From Streptomyces cathayae (GTDB taxonomy: Bacteria > Actinomycetota > Actinomycetes > Streptomycetales > Streptomycetaceae), in the NCBI RefSeq assembly GCF_029760955.1, contig NZ_CP121682.1, positions 2,356,001-2,420,000 on the forward strand: 64,000 nucleotides of DNA, in the 5' to 3' direction. Numbering within the stretch: the first letter of the stretch is position 1; the number at the start of each line of letters is the position of its first letter. Under the pieces are notes generated by a model, which saw only the letters and a program-made list of their open reading frames with translations, was not told the DNA's origin and did no database searches. The translations under genes were made by a program, and so were the position numbers. Positions 34,020 to 42,978 of the stretch are shown in pieces.

Positions 34020-35504
34020 TCACCCGGCGAGCTTCGCCAGGGCCGCGTCGATGCGGGTCAGGGTCCGGTCCTTGCCCAGGACCTCGAGGGACTCGAAGAG
34101 GGGCAGGCCGACCGTGCGGCCGGTGACGGCGACGCGGACCGGGGCCTGGGCCTTGCCGAGCTTGAGGCCGTGGGCCTCGCCGGCGGCCAGGACGGCCTCC
34201 TTCAGGGACTCGGGGGAGGTCCAGTCGGCCGCGTCCAGCTTCTCGCGGGCGGTGCGCAGCAGGGCGTCACTGCCCTCCTTCATCGCCTTGTTCCAGCTCG
34301 CCTCGTCGAAGACCGGCTCCGGGAGGAACAAGAAATCGACGTTGTCGGTGATCTCGGAGAGCACCTTCAGGCGGGTCTGCGCGTGCGGGGCGATGGCCTG
34401 CCACTTGGCCTCGTCGAAGGCCTCCGGGGCCCAGGGGGCGACGGGCGCCTTCAGCCAGGGGCGGCAGCGCTCGGTGAAGTCCTTCACCTCCAGCAGGCGG
34501 ATGTGGTCGGCGTTGATCGCCTCGCACTTCTTCAGGTCGAAGCGGGCCGGGTTCGGCTGCACGTCGGCGACGTCGAAGGCGGCGACCATCTCCTCCATCG
34601 TGAAGATGTCCTGGTCCGCGGAGAGCGACCAGCCCAGCAGGGAGAGGTAGTTGAGCAGTCCCTCGGGGAGGAAGCCGCGCTCGCGGTAGAGGTTGAGCGA
34701 GGCCTGGGGGTCGCGCTTGGAGAGCTTCTTGTTGCCCTCGCCCATCACGTAGGGCAGATGGCCGAAGGCCGGGGTCTGCTTCGCGATGCCGAGTTCGGTC
34801 AGCGCCTTGTACAGGGCGATCTGGCGCGGGGTGGAGGAGAGCAGGTCCTCGCCGCGCAGGACGTGGGTGATCTCCATCAGGGCGTCGTCGACCGGGTTGA
34901 CCAGCGTGTACAGCGGGGCGCCGTTGGCGCGGACGATGCCGTAGTCCGGGACGTTCTCCGGGGTGAAGGTCAGCTCGCCGCGGACCAGGTCGGTGAAGGT
35001 GATCGTCTCGTCGGGCATGCGGAAGCGGACGATCGGCTCGCGGCCCTGGGCCGTGTACTCCTCGACCTGCGCGTCGGTGAGGTCGCGGCAGTGGCCGTCG
35101 TAGCCGGAGGGCTTGCCGGCGGCGCGGGCGGCCTCGCGGCGGGTGTCCAGCTCCTCCTGGGAGCAGTAGCAGCGGTAGGCGTGGCCGGCCTCGAGGAGCT
35201 GGGCGGCGACGTCCTTGTAGATGTCCATGCGCTGCGACTGGCGGTACGGCGCGTGCGGGCCGCCGATCTCGGGGCCCTCGTCCCAGTCGAAGCCGAGCCA
35301 GCGCATCGAGTCGAGCAGCTGGGCGTAGGACTCCTCGGAGTCGCGGGCCGCGTCGGTGTCCTCGATGCGGAAGACCAACGTGCCCTGGTGGTGCTTGGCG
35401 AACGCCCAGTTGAACAGGGCGGTGCGGACCAGGCCCACGTGGGGGTTGCCGGTCGGAGAGGGACAGAAACGGACGCGTACGGGGGATCCGGGTGCGCTAG
35501 CCAC
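34020..35504 (-). CDS. gltX: Glutamyl-tRNA synthetase
   Basis: A class I aminoacyl-tRNA synthetase of 494 residues. It carries FCPSPTGNPHVGLVRTALFNWA (HIGH-type PHVG at 21-24), FRIEDTD, the zinc-free insertion YCYC-like segment and the KLSKR signature near residue 258. Actinobacteria lack GlnRS, so this enzyme is expected to be non-discriminating. It would also charge tRNA-Gln with Glu for later GatCAB amidation. The GTG at 35504 overlaps the FAH gene stop by eight bases; a TTG at 35513 is an alternative. The tRNA-Glu/Gln cluster is only 0.9 kb away. Confidence 0.95.
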   Translation of the reverse strand: MASAPGSPVRVRFCPSPTGNPHVGLVRTALFNWAFAKHHQGTLVFRIEDTDAARDSEESYAQLLDSMRWLGFDWDEGPEIGGPHAPYRQSQRMDIYKDVAAQLLEAGHAYRCYCSQEELDTRREAARAAGKPSGYDGHCRDLTDAQVEEYTAQGREPIVRFRMPDETITFTDLVRGELTFTPENVPDYGIVRANGAPLYTLVNPVDDALMEITHVLRGEDLLSSTPRQIALYKALTELGIAKQTPAFGHLPYVMGEGNKKLSKRDPQASLNLYRERGFLPEGLLNYLSLLGWSLSADQDIFTMEEMVAAFDVADVQPNPARFDLKKCEAINADHIRLLEVKDFTERCRPWLKAPVAPWAPEAFDEAKWQAIAPHAQTRLKVLSEITDNVDFLFLPEPVFDEASWNKAMKEGSDALLRTAREKLDAADWTSPESLKEAVLAAGEAHGLKLGKAQAPVRVAVTGRTVGLPLFESLEVLGKDRTLTRIDAALAKLAG

Positions 35505-36282
35505 GCTTGACAACCTTGTTGGTGAGAGTGCCGATGCCTTCGATGGTGACGGCGACCTCGTCGCCGACGGTGAGGGGGCCGACGCCGGCCGGGGTGCCCG
35601 TGAGGATCACGTCGCCCGGGAGCAGCGTCATCGCCTCGGAGATGTTGACGATCAGGTCCTCGATGGAGTGGATCATCTCGCTGGTACGGCCGAGTTGGCG
35701 CTGCTCGCCGTTGACCGTGAGCTGGACGGTGAGGTCGCCGGCGGCGGCGAGGTCCAGGTCCGTCTCCACCCAGGGGCCGAGCGGGCAGGAGGTGTCGAAG
35801 CCCTTGGCCCGCGCCCACTGCGTCTCCCGCCGCTGGACGTCGCGGGCGGTGACGTCGTTGGCGCAGGTGTAGCCGAAGATCACGTCCTTGACCCGGTCGC
35901 GCGGGACCTCACGGCACATCCTGCCGATCACCACGGCCAGTTCGGCCTCGTGGTGCACCTCCTGGGAGAAGGAGGGGTACTGGATGTCGTCGCCGGGGCC
36001 GATCACCGAGGTGGCGGGCTTGAAGAAGGCGAACGGGGCGTCGGGCACCTCGTTGCCCGTCTCCCTCGCGTGTTCGGCGTAGTTGCGGCCGAAGGCCACC
36101 ACCTTGTTGGGGAGCACCGGGGGCAGCAGCCTGACCTTGTTCACCGGGACCTTGGTGCCGGAGAGTTCGAAGTCCGTGAACGGGATGCCCTTGATGATGT
36201 CCAGGACGAGCTCGTCCTGCTGGTCGCCCTCGACCGCGCCGAAGGCGACGTTCCCGTCGATGGAGAATCTGGCGATGCGCAC
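35497..36282 (-). CDS. Fumarylacetoacetate hydrolase-family protein
   Basis: A 261-residue FAH-fold protein with an N-terminal MRIARFSIDGNVAFGAVEGD segment and the catalytic core VAFGRNYAEHA, PFAFFKPATSVIGPGD and EVHHEAELAVVIG. The Glu/Glu/Asp metal site is present in HHEAELAVV and NDVTARDVQ. Relatives include acylpyruvases, 2-hydroxyhepta-2,4-diene-1,7-dioate isomerases and oxaloacetate decarboxylases, so the substrate cannot be assigned. The GTG at 36282 begins it. It overlaps gltX by eight bases, and this FAH-gltX arrangement is conserved in Streptomyces. Confidence 0.88.
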   Translation of the reverse strand: MRIARFSIDGNVAFGAVEGDQQDELVLDIIKGIPFTDFELSGTKVPVNKVRLLPPVLPNKVVAFGRNYAEHARETGNEVPDAPFAFFKPATSVIGPGDDIQYPSFSQEVHHEAELAVVIGRMCREVPRDRVKDVIFGYTCANDVTARDVQRRETQWARAKGFDTSCPLGPWVETDLDLAAAGDLTVQLTVNGEQRQLGRTSEMIHSIEDLIVNISEAMTLLPGDVILTGTPAGVGPLTVGDEVAVTIEGIGTLTNKVVKRG

Positions 36283-36369
36283 GGGATTCTTGGCCCCTTG
36301 ACCTTGACTGAACTGGCTGGAGTCTGACGCTCCAGGCTAGCGCGGCAGGGCACGCACGCCTCGCGCACG

Positions 36370-36406
36370 ACCGGCGGCGCCCCCTGGAAGAGGGGGCGCC
36401 GCCGGT
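36370..36406 (-). terminator. Strong terminator downstream of the small peptide gene
   Basis: A perfect 16-bp stem (ACCGGCGGCGCCCCCT and complement) with a GGAAG loop. It lies 108 bases after the peptide gene stop and 88 bases before the FAH start, insulating the two. Confidence 0.85.
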
Positions 36407-36513
36407 GAGCGCGGGACCGGCACAGGACCGGCCGGGCCCGTGCGCCTTGAGCGTTTCGGGGCCGGCGCGCGTACTGGTCCGTACTGGTACCGGGAAAGAG
36501 ACTGGGGAGGGTG

Positions 36514-36702
36514 CTAGTTCGCGGCGGCGGCCGCGACCGGGATCTCCATGAGGACGGTGCGCCTGGGGTTGGCAGTCTGGGCCGGGAGTTCGACGGTGTG
36601 CTCCTGTTGGACCGGCGTCTGCAGTTCGGCAGCGCCGTCGAGGTGCGCCAGCGTCGTGCGTCGCGGGTTGGCGATCTTGTGGAACATCATCGTCGTCTTC
36701 AC
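36514..36702 (-). CDS. Small peptide with duplicated ANPRRT motif
   Basis: A 62-residue product that I do not recognise as a characterised family. It contains the same motif twice: IANPRRTTLAHL near residue 10 and TANPRRTVLMEI near residue 43. A Gln/Glu-rich linker separates them and the peptide ends in PVAAAAAN. It has no signal peptide or Cys. The GTG at 36702 is preceded by ACAGG at suboptimal spacing; ATGs at 36690 and 36687 are alternatives, and the frame stays open to an ATG at 36786. A strong terminator follows the gene. It is divergent from conservon 1. The repeat layout is reminiscent of a modified-peptide precursor with two cores, but no modifying enzyme is adjacent. Confidence 0.6.
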   Translation of the reverse strand: MKTTMMFHKIANPRRTTLAHLDGAAELQTPVQQEHTVELPAQTANPRRTVLMEIPVAAAAAN

Positions 36703-37311
36703 TGTTTGCTCGAACCTGTCCTGTTCATGGGGCGTCCGACGGGGTCCGGGGACCGTCCGTCGGACGCGGGTTGTCTGTTTCGCCATCCCTGTAAAGCGTC
36801 AGGCTAAACATCTGATTCCCCGCGGACCTCGGCGAGGAGCCACGATCACCGTGTGAGTTTGCTCACGAACCGACAGTCAAACAGGGTAAACCGGACCGGC
36901 GCGCCAACCCGCCGAAACGGACATTGCGCACCTGAATGGATCATTCCGCTCCTGATCATCGCGACTGGGACACCCCTCGAGCCCCCTCGAATCAGACCCA
37001 TTCGCCCCCTTTGCGTGAGATCACTTTCTACGCCGGGTGACCCCGCACTCACTCGCCGTCATGTAAGTCACGGCATGACCCGTGGGCCTTGTTGGGGCAT
37101 CCCGCACTGTGCTGGAATTCCCCGGACCGCCGCAGTTATCGATCCGGCGCACAGGGGGCGCACAAACGCGCCATCGTGGCGGTGAGCAAGGGGGAACCCA
37201 CGCCGGTCACTCACGACCACCACGGGGGCGTATTCAGGGCGCCCCTATGACGCCGACACCGTGTCCCGCCGTTCGCGCGGAGGGGCGCCTGGTCCAGAGG
37301 TTGCGACGCTA
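36703..37311. other. Divergent regulatory region between the peptide gene and conservon 1
   Basis: These 609 bases contain no convincing gene. An 8-10-nt-loop inverted repeat GTCATG/CATGAC lies around 37058-37078, and a short GTGAG/CTCAC hairpin at about 36853-36866. The sequence near 36840-37140 is less GC-rich than its surroundings, which fits promoters on both strands. I could not fix a -35/-10 pair with confidence. Confidence 0.45.
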
Positions 37312-40300
37312 GTGCAGGGACGTTTCAAGAGGGATGGCAGCGCTTCGGCCGAGCCGGAGCAGCACGGCGGGACTGGCCCCCGGGCCGTCGGCTCCTCGCC
37401 CCAGCACGCCCAGAACCAGAACCCGGCCGCGAACGGTGACGGCGGCGAACGACCCGGCCGCCCCGGAGCCGCACCCGCGGGAACGGCGGACACGCCCCCC
37501 GTTCCGCCGAAGCCCCCGAAGGGTCCCGACGGCCCGGGATCGCGCATGGCGCTGCGCAACTGGCGTATCTCCACCCGCCTGGTGTCGCTGCTCGCGCTCC
37601 CGGTGGTCGCGGCCACCTCGCTGGGCGGTCTGCGTATCAGCCAGTCGATGGACGACATCCAGCAGCTCGACAACATGAAGCTGCTGACGGACATCACCCA
37701 GGAGGCCACCGAGCTCGCCGCCGCGCTCCAGGAGGAGCGCGACCAGTCGGCCGGCCCGCTGGCGCACGGCGGCAAGGCCACCGACTTCGGAGTCAAGGGT
37801 CACCGCGAGAAGACCGACCGCGCCCGGAAGAACTTCCTCGACAGCTCCGAGGAGATCAACAGCGCGAGCCAGGACGGCGACCTCAAGGGCATCCGCGACA
37901 ACCTGGTCCAGCTCGCCGGCGACCTGGGTGACCTCGAGAAGATCCGCAACACGGCCTATGTCTCGAAGGACAACTCCACCCAGACCGTCGAGGGCTACCA
38001 CCGTCTGATCGAGAACCTGATCGACCTCTCCCAGGACATGGCCGAGGCGACCAGCAACCCCGAGATGATCCAGCGCACCCGCGCCCTGGCCTCCTTCTCC
38101 GCCGCCAAGGAGTACGCATCGATCCAGCGCGCGGTCCTCGCGGCGGCGCTGCCCGCCGGCAACAGCACCTACGGCAACCTCTCCGAGAACGACCGGCTCT
38201 ACGCCGAGTCGGCGCTGGAGAGCCAGAAGTCCGAGCTGCGCAGCTTCCGGAGCATCTACGGCGAGGACAAGGCCACCGAGCTGCTGCTGCCCATCGAGGA
38301 CGGCAACGCCATCATCAAGGCCGCCGACAAGTACGCGAGCCGTGCCCTGGTGTCGGACGACGGCCTGGAGTCGATGGCCAAGCGGTCCTACCGGGACTGG
38401 CTGGACGACAGCTCCACCAAGATCCAGCAGATGAAGAACGTCGAGCTCCGGCTGCTCGAGGAGATGGAACAGAAGGCCCGTGAGCTGCGCAGCGCCACCG
38501 AGCGCGACGCGATCATCTCCGGTGCGCTGATCCTGCTCGTGCTCGGTGTGTCGCTGGTCGGCGCCTTCGTCGTGGCCCGCTCCATGATCCGCTCGCTGCG
38601 CCGGCTCGAGGACACCGCGACCAAGGTCGCCCAGGAACGCCTGCCCGAGCTGGTCAAGCAGCTGTCCGAGTCCGACCCGCAGGACGTCGACACGTCCGTG
38701 GAGTCGGTCGGTGTGCACTCCCGGGACGAGATCGGCCGGGTGGCCGCGGCCTTCGACGACGTGCACCGCGAGGCGGTCCGTCTCGCCGCCGAGCAGGCCC
38801 TGCTGCGGGGCAACGTCAACGCGATGTTCACCAACCTCTCGCGCCGCTCCCAGGGTCTGATCCAGCGCCAGCTGTCGTTGATCTCCGAACTGGAGTCCCG
38901 CGAGGCCGACCCGGACCAGCTGTCCTCGCTGTTCAAGCTGGACCACCTCGCCACCCGCATGCGCCGTAACGGTGAGAACCTCCTCGTCCTCGCGGGTGAG
39001 GAGCCCGGCCGGCGGTGGACCCGCCCGGTCCCGCTGGTCGACGTGCTCCGTGCCGCCGCGTCCGAGGTGGAGCAGTACGAGCGCATCGAGCTGACCGCCG
39101 TGCCGACCACCCAGGTCGCCGGCCGCGTCGTCAACGACCTCGTGCACCTGCTCGCCGAGCTGCTGGAGAACGCGACCTCGTTCTCCTCCCCGCAGACCAA
39201 GGTCAAGGTCACCGGTCACGCGCTGCCCGACGGCCGCGTGCTGATCGAGATCCACGACACCGGTATCGGTCTGTCGCCGGAGGACCTGGCGGCGATCAAC
39301 GAGCGGCTCGCCTCGCCGCCCACCGTGGACGTCTCCGTCTCCCGCCGCATGGGTCTGTTCGTGGTCGGCCGGCTGTCGCAGCGGCACGGCATCCGCATCC
39401 AGCTGCGCCCGTCCGACTCCGGTGGTACGACCGCGCTGGTCATGCTGCCCGTCGATGTCGCCCAGGGCAACAAGAAGCCCCAGGGCCAGCCCGGTCAGCC
39501 GGGTGTCGGCGGCCCCGCCGCCGCGCAGGCCGCGGCCGGTGCCTCGGCGGCCCGCCGGTCCGCCGAGGGCGGTCAGTCCGGTGGCGGTGCCCTCGGTGGC
39601 GGTGCTCCCGGTGGTGGCAGGCTCGCCGCCGGCCAGGGTCCGCGGGCCGCGCTGCCCGGGCGGGACGGGCAGGGCCGGCCGGGTGCCCCGGGCGGGGCAC
39701 GTGGTCCGCAGGGCCAGCCGGGCAGGTCTTCGGCACCGTCGCTGTTCGAGCAGGGCGGTCCTCCCTCCGCGCAGGGCCAGGGCCGTCCGGCCCCCGCGGG
39801 CGCGGGTGCCGGCTACGGCGGTCAGGCTCCGGGCGCCCCGCAGGGGCTGCAGTCCTCGGGCCAGGGCGGAGCGCAGGGCCAGGACCTGTTCGGCGGCCGG
39901 GGTTCCGTGCCGCCGCAGCGGGGCAACGGCAACGCCGAGCGCGGCCGTCGTCCCCAGCTGCCGCCGCGCGGTGGTCCGCGCGCCGAGCTGCCCGGTGGCG
40001 ACCAGCAGCAGCCGCGGGTGCCCAGCTGGAGCGACGAGAACGCCCAGCCGCCGGTGCCCCGTGCCCCGCTGGACGCTCCGCGCGGCCACGAGGAGCCGGA
40101 CGTCTCCCGCACCAGCCCCATGCCGCGGTTCGACAACCACCAGGCTCCCGACGCGACGGCCGAGATGCCCCGCTTCGACGACCGGCAGAACCCCGGCTCA
40201 CCCGCCGCCTACGGCACCCCCGGTGCCGGCGCTCCGCAGAACACCGGCCAGTACGCCCGGCCCGACGCGAACAACGCCCAGTTCGCCCGCGGCGACGTCT

Positions 40301-41103
40301 ACGGCACGCCCTCGGACCAGTACAACGGACAGAACCCGTCCGGCACCGGCCAGTTCGCCGCCCCGCAGGGCTACGACAACGGCTCCGCCGGCCGGTACCC
40401 GGCTCCGGAGCGGAACGGCGGCGCTCCCGCACGGCACGCCCTCCCGGAGCGCCCGAACCTCGCGGACCCGGCCTCCACCGGCCAGTTCGAGCGTCCGCAG
40501 CCGAACGGACCGCAGGGAAGGGCGGGCGCCGACTTCGGTGCCCAGCGCCCCGCGGCGCCGCAGCGGCCCGGTGACGGCCGCGCGCCGAGCGACGCCTGGG
40601 CACTGCCGCCGGCGTCCGGCCCCGGTGACGGGCGCACCCCCCTCTACGACACCCTGGAGACCAACTGGTTCCACGGTGCCCGGGAACAGGAGCAGGGCAA
40701 TCCCCCGGCTCCTGCCCAGCAGCAACAGCAGCAGCCGCAATCTCAGCAGCAGCCGCAGCAGCAACCTCAGCAGCCGCAGGGGCCCACCGGCCCGCAGCGG
40801 GCCGTCACCTCCACCTGGCGCAGCTCACCCAACGACGAGCTGGTCCGGCAGGCCGAACGCGTCCGGCAGCCGGCCGCGGGCGGCGTCACCACTTCCGGCC
40901 TTCCGCGCCGGGTGCCCAAGGCGAACCTCGTCCCGGGCACGGCACAGGAGCAGACCCACCAGAGTGGCCCGCAGGTCTCACGTGCGCCCGACGACGTGCG
41001 TGGACGGCTGACCAATCTCCGTCGGGGTATCGCACAGGGTCGTCAGGCCGGGTCCAACCAGACCGGCAGCTTCCCTCGACCCACTCACCAGCAGGAGCGT
41101 TAG
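37312..41103 (+). CDS. cvnA1: Conservon sensor-kinase-like protein CvnA (conservon 1)
   Basis: A 1263-residue membrane protein. It has a Pro-rich cytoplasmic N-terminus, helix 1 (about 89-108), an extracytoplasmic nitrate/sulfonate-sensing-like helical domain (125-395), helix 2 (about 400-427) and a HAMP linker. Next comes FTNLSRRSQGLIQRQL, then LDHLATRMRRNGENLLVLAG. The HATPase domain (about 612-713) has N-box HLLAELLENAT and G motifs HDTGIGL and GLFVVGRL. A 550-residue Pro/Gln/Gly tail follows, ending in a block conserved with the second copy. CvnA proteins form a membrane complex with CvnB-D. The GTG at 37312 shares the context AGAGGTTG-N8-GTG with the second copy. Confidence 0.93.
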   Translation: MQGRFKRDGSASAEPEQHGGTGPRAVGSSPQHAQNQNPAANGDGGERPGRPGAAPAGTADTPPVPPKPPKGPDGPGSRMALRNWRISTRLVSLLALPVVAATSLGGLRISQSMDDIQQLDNMKLLTDITQEATELAAALQEERDQSAGPLAHGGKATDFGVKGHREKTDRARKNFLDSSEEINSASQDGDLKGIRDNLVQLAGDLGDLEKIRNTAYVSKDNSTQTVEGYHRLIENLIDLSQDMAEATSNPEMIQRTRALASFSAAKEYASIQRAVLAAALPAGNSTYGNLSENDRLYAESALESQKSELRSFRSIYGEDKATELLLPIEDGNAIIKAADKYASRALVSDDGLESMAKRSYRDWLDDSSTKIQQMKNVELRLLEEMEQKARELRSATERDAIISGALILLVLGVSLVGAFVVARSMIRSLRRLEDTATKVAQERLPELVKQLSESDPQDVDTSVESVGVHSRDEIGRVAAAFDDVHREAVRLAAEQALLRGNVNAMFTNLSRRSQGLIQRQLSLISELESREADPDQLSSLFKLDHLATRMRRNGENLLVLAGEEPGRRWTRPVPLVDVLRAAASEVEQYERIELTAVPTTQVAGRVVNDLVHLLAELLENATSFSSPQTKVKVTGHALPDGRVLIEIHDTGIGLSPEDLAAINERLASPPTVDVSVSRRMGLFVVGRLSQRHGIRIQLRPSDSGGTTALVMLPVDVAQGNKKPQGQPGQPGVGGPAAAQAAAGASAARRSAEGGQSGGGALGGGAPGGGRLAAGQGPRAALPGRDGQGRPGAPGGARGPQGQPGRSSAPSLFEQGGPPSAQGQGRPAPAGAGAGYGGQAPGAPQGLQSSGQGGAQGQDLFGGRGSVPPQRGNGNAERGRRPQLPPRGGPRAELPGGDQQQPRVPSWSDENAQPPVPRAPLDAPRGHEEPDVSRTSPMPRFDNHQAPDATAEMPRFDDRQNPGSPAAYGTPGAGAPQNTGQYARPDANNAQFARGDVYGTPSDQYNGQNPSGTGQFAAPQGYDNGSAGRYPAPERNGGAPARHALPERPNLADPASTGQFERPQPNGPQGRAGADFGAQRPAAPQRPGDGRAPSDAWALPPASGPGDGRTPLYDTLETNWFHGAREQEQGNPPAPAQQQQQQPQSQQQPQQQPQQPQGPTGPQRAVTSTWRSSPNDELVRQAERVRQPAAGGVTTSGLPRRVPKANLVPGTAQEQTHQSGPQVSRAPDDVRGRLTNLRRGIAQGRQAGSNQTGSFPRPTHQQER

Positions 41104-41526
41104 TTGAGCCCGATGAGCCAGGCGGCACAGAACCTCAACTGGTTGATCACCAACTTCGTGGACAACACCCCCGGGGTGTCCCACACCGTCGTCGTGTCCG
41201 CCGACGGTCTCCTTCTGGCGATGTCCGAGGGCTTCCCGCGCGACCGCGCGGACCAGCTCGCGGCCGTGGCCTCGGGACTGACCTCCCTGACGGCCGGCGC
41301 CTCCCGCATCTTCGAAGGCGGCAAGGTCGCACAGACGGTCGTCGAGATGGAGCGGGGTTTCCTCTTCCTCATGTCCGTCTCGGACGGCTCCTCGCTGGCC
41401 GTCCTCGCGCACCCCGAGTGCGACATCGGCCTCGTCGGCTACGAGATGGCACTCCTGGTCGACCGTGCGGGAGCGGTCCTCACCCCGGATCTGCGCGCCG
41501 AACTACAGGGAAGTCTGCTCCACTGA
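41104..41526 (+). CDS. cvnB1: Roadblock/LC7-domain protein CvnB (conservon 1)
   Basis: A 140-residue roadblock/LC7 protein of the type that acts as GTPase-activating or GTPase-scaffolding partner of small GTPases (MglB relatives). Conserved segments are LNWLITNFVDNTPGVSHTVVVSADGL, LASGLTSLTAGASRIFEGG and LDVERGFLFLM-like strands. Start: TTG at 41104, directly after the cvnA stop. AGGAG lies seven bases upstream, whereas the ATG at 41113 would be 16 bases from that site. The second copy starts at the homologous GTG. Nearly identical to CvnB2. Confidence 0.93.
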   Translation: MSPMSQAAQNLNWLITNFVDNTPGVSHTVVVSADGLLLAMSEGFPRDRADQLAAVASGLTSLTAGASRIFEGGKVAQTVVEMERGFLFLMSVSDGSSLAVLAHPECDIGLVGYEMALLVDRAGAVLTPDLRAELQGSLLH

Positions 41527-41637
41527 CCGGCCCCGGCACCACCCGTCTCACCAAATCACCGTCCGGCCGCCACAATCCCCCCACCGGCCCTGTCAGACGG
41601 CTTGACTGACCGACTTGCTGTCCCGTCCGGAGGACCC

Positions 41638-42033
41638 ATGACCCCGCCCACCGCCTCTCATGATCCGTACGCGGAGCCGTACGAGGACGAGGGCGACCAG
41701 CCACTGGTACGTCCGTATGCGATGACCGGTGGCCGGACCCGGCCCCGCTATCAGCTGGCCATCGAGGCACTGATCAGTACGACGGCCGACCCGGCAGCGC
41801 TCATGGGGCTCCTCCCGGAGCACCAGCGCATCTGCCATCTGTGCCGTGAGGTGAAGTCGGTCGCCGAGGTGTCGGCGCTTTTGAACATGCCGCTGGGCGT
41901 GGCCCGGATTTTGGTGGCGGACCTCGCCGAGGCGGGTCTCGTCGCCGTTCACCAGCCGGGCGGCGACGAGACCACCGGCGCACCGGACGTGACACTGCTC
42001 GAAAGGGTGCTCAGTGGACTTCGCAACCTCTAG
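41638..42033 (+). CDS. cvnC1: DUF742 protein CvnC (conservon 1)
   Basis: A 131-residue DUF742 protein. It has the signature VRPYAMTGGRTRPRYQLAIEAL and a CHLC pair in HQRICHLCREVKSVAEVSALL. The predicted winged-helix-like fold continues with LGVARILVADLAEAGLVAVHQPG. CvnC is one of the four conservon components. The ATG at 41638 has GGAGG five bases upstream. Its last 20 bases overlap cvnD1. Confidence 0.93.
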   Translation: MTPPTASHDPYAEPYEDEGDQPLVRPYAMTGGRTRPRYQLAIEALISTTADPAALMGLLPEHQRICHLCREVKSVAEVSALLNMPLGVARILVADLAEAGLVAVHQPGGDETTGAPDVTLLERVLSGLRNL

Positions 42034-42604
42034 CGGCGAGGCGGTCTCCGAAAGCCGCGCCACCACCTCCGCGAAGATCGTGGTGGCGGGCGGCTTCGGC
42101 GTGGGCAAGACCACGTTCGTCGGCGCTGTCTCGGAGATCAATCCCCTGCGCACCGAGGCCGTCATGACGTCCGCTTCGGCGGGTATCGACGACCTGACCC
42201 ACACCGGGGGCAAGACCACCACCACGGTGGCCATGGACTTCGGCCGTATCACCCTGGACCAGGACCTGATCCTGTACCTCTTCGGTACACCCGGCCAGGA
42301 CCGCTTCTGGTTCATGTGGGACGACCTGGTCCGCGGCGCCATCGGCGCGATCGTGCTCGTCGACACGCGGAGGCTCGCCGACTGCTTCCCCGCGGTCGAC
42401 TACTTCGAGAACAGCGGCCTGCCGTTCGTGGTCGCCCTCAACGGCTTCGAAGGACAGCAGCCGTACCAGCCGGAGGAAGTGCGCGAAGCGCTGCAGATCG
42501 GACCCGACACCCCGATCATCACCACCGACGCCCGGCACCGTTCGGACGCCAAGAGCGCGCTGATCACCCTGGTCGAGCACGCGCTGATGGCGCGGCTCCG
42601 GTAG
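42014..42604 (+). CDS. cvnD1: Conservon small GTPase CvnD (conservon 1)
   Basis: A 196-residue Ras-like/MglA-type GTP-binding protein. Walker A GGFGVGKTTF lies near residue 25, the G3 region is GTPGQDRFWFMW and the G4-equivalent is ALNGFE rather than NKxD. That is the usual Cvn variant. CvnD cycles between GDP and GTP on the CvnA-C complex. Start: GTG inside cvnC1, whose stop lies 20 bases further on. The central 359 bp (42071-42429) are almost identical to cvnD2. A terminator follows. Confidence 0.94.
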   Translation: MDFATSSGEAVSESRATTSAKIVVAGGFGVGKTTFVGAVSEINPLRTEAVMTSASAGIDDLTHTGGKTTTTVAMDFGRITLDQDLILYLFGTPGQDRFWFMWDDLVRGAIGAIVLVDTRRLADCFPAVDYFENSGLPFVVALNGFEGQQPYQPEEVREALQIGPDTPIITTDARHRSDAKSALITLVEHALMARLR

Positions 42605-42978
42605 TCAATGTCGTAGCTGCATACGGCAGTTGCTGTAGATATGCCGACGCCGGCTGTGTCCTTGGACACGGCCGGCCTCGGCGTTCATAACGTTTCGGCA
42701 GAGGAATCGAGCCATGCCGACACGCGACGCGTTCGGACCGTTCCCCTATGCGCACAAAGGCCACGCCTTTTGGCGGGGCTCACTCCTTTTGCCCCTTTTA
42801 TCTGCGGCTTACATCACGCCGGAACCTCCCCGTCCGCTGTTTGGAAGAGCACTGCTCGGCATGCTGGAATGCCTGAACTGCCCATTGGTCAAAGACGCGC
42901 TCAGTAGTCGTTGGCATGCCGGGCTCTGAGAAACCGCGGCACAGCGTTGGTGCCGACCGCCGAGAGGTTGTTGGTCGA
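42605..42978. other. Spacer between the two conservons
   Basis: These 374 bases hold the conservon 1 terminator at 42643-42682 and presumably the promoter of conservon 2. An open frame at 42714-42929 has no ribosome binding site and no recognisable product. No further feature is seen. Confidence 0.5.
42643..42682 (+). terminator. Terminator of conservon 1
   Basis: A 13-bp stem (GCCGGCTGTGTCC and complement, one T-G pair) with a TT loop is extended outward by a further GCCGA/TCGGC pairing. It starts 39 bases after the cvnD1 stop. Confidence 0.85.

Noticed and set aside
42714..42929. 71-codon frame between the conservons
   Set aside because: No ribosome binding site and no hydrophobic or motif pattern. 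It overlaps the likely conservon 2 promoter.
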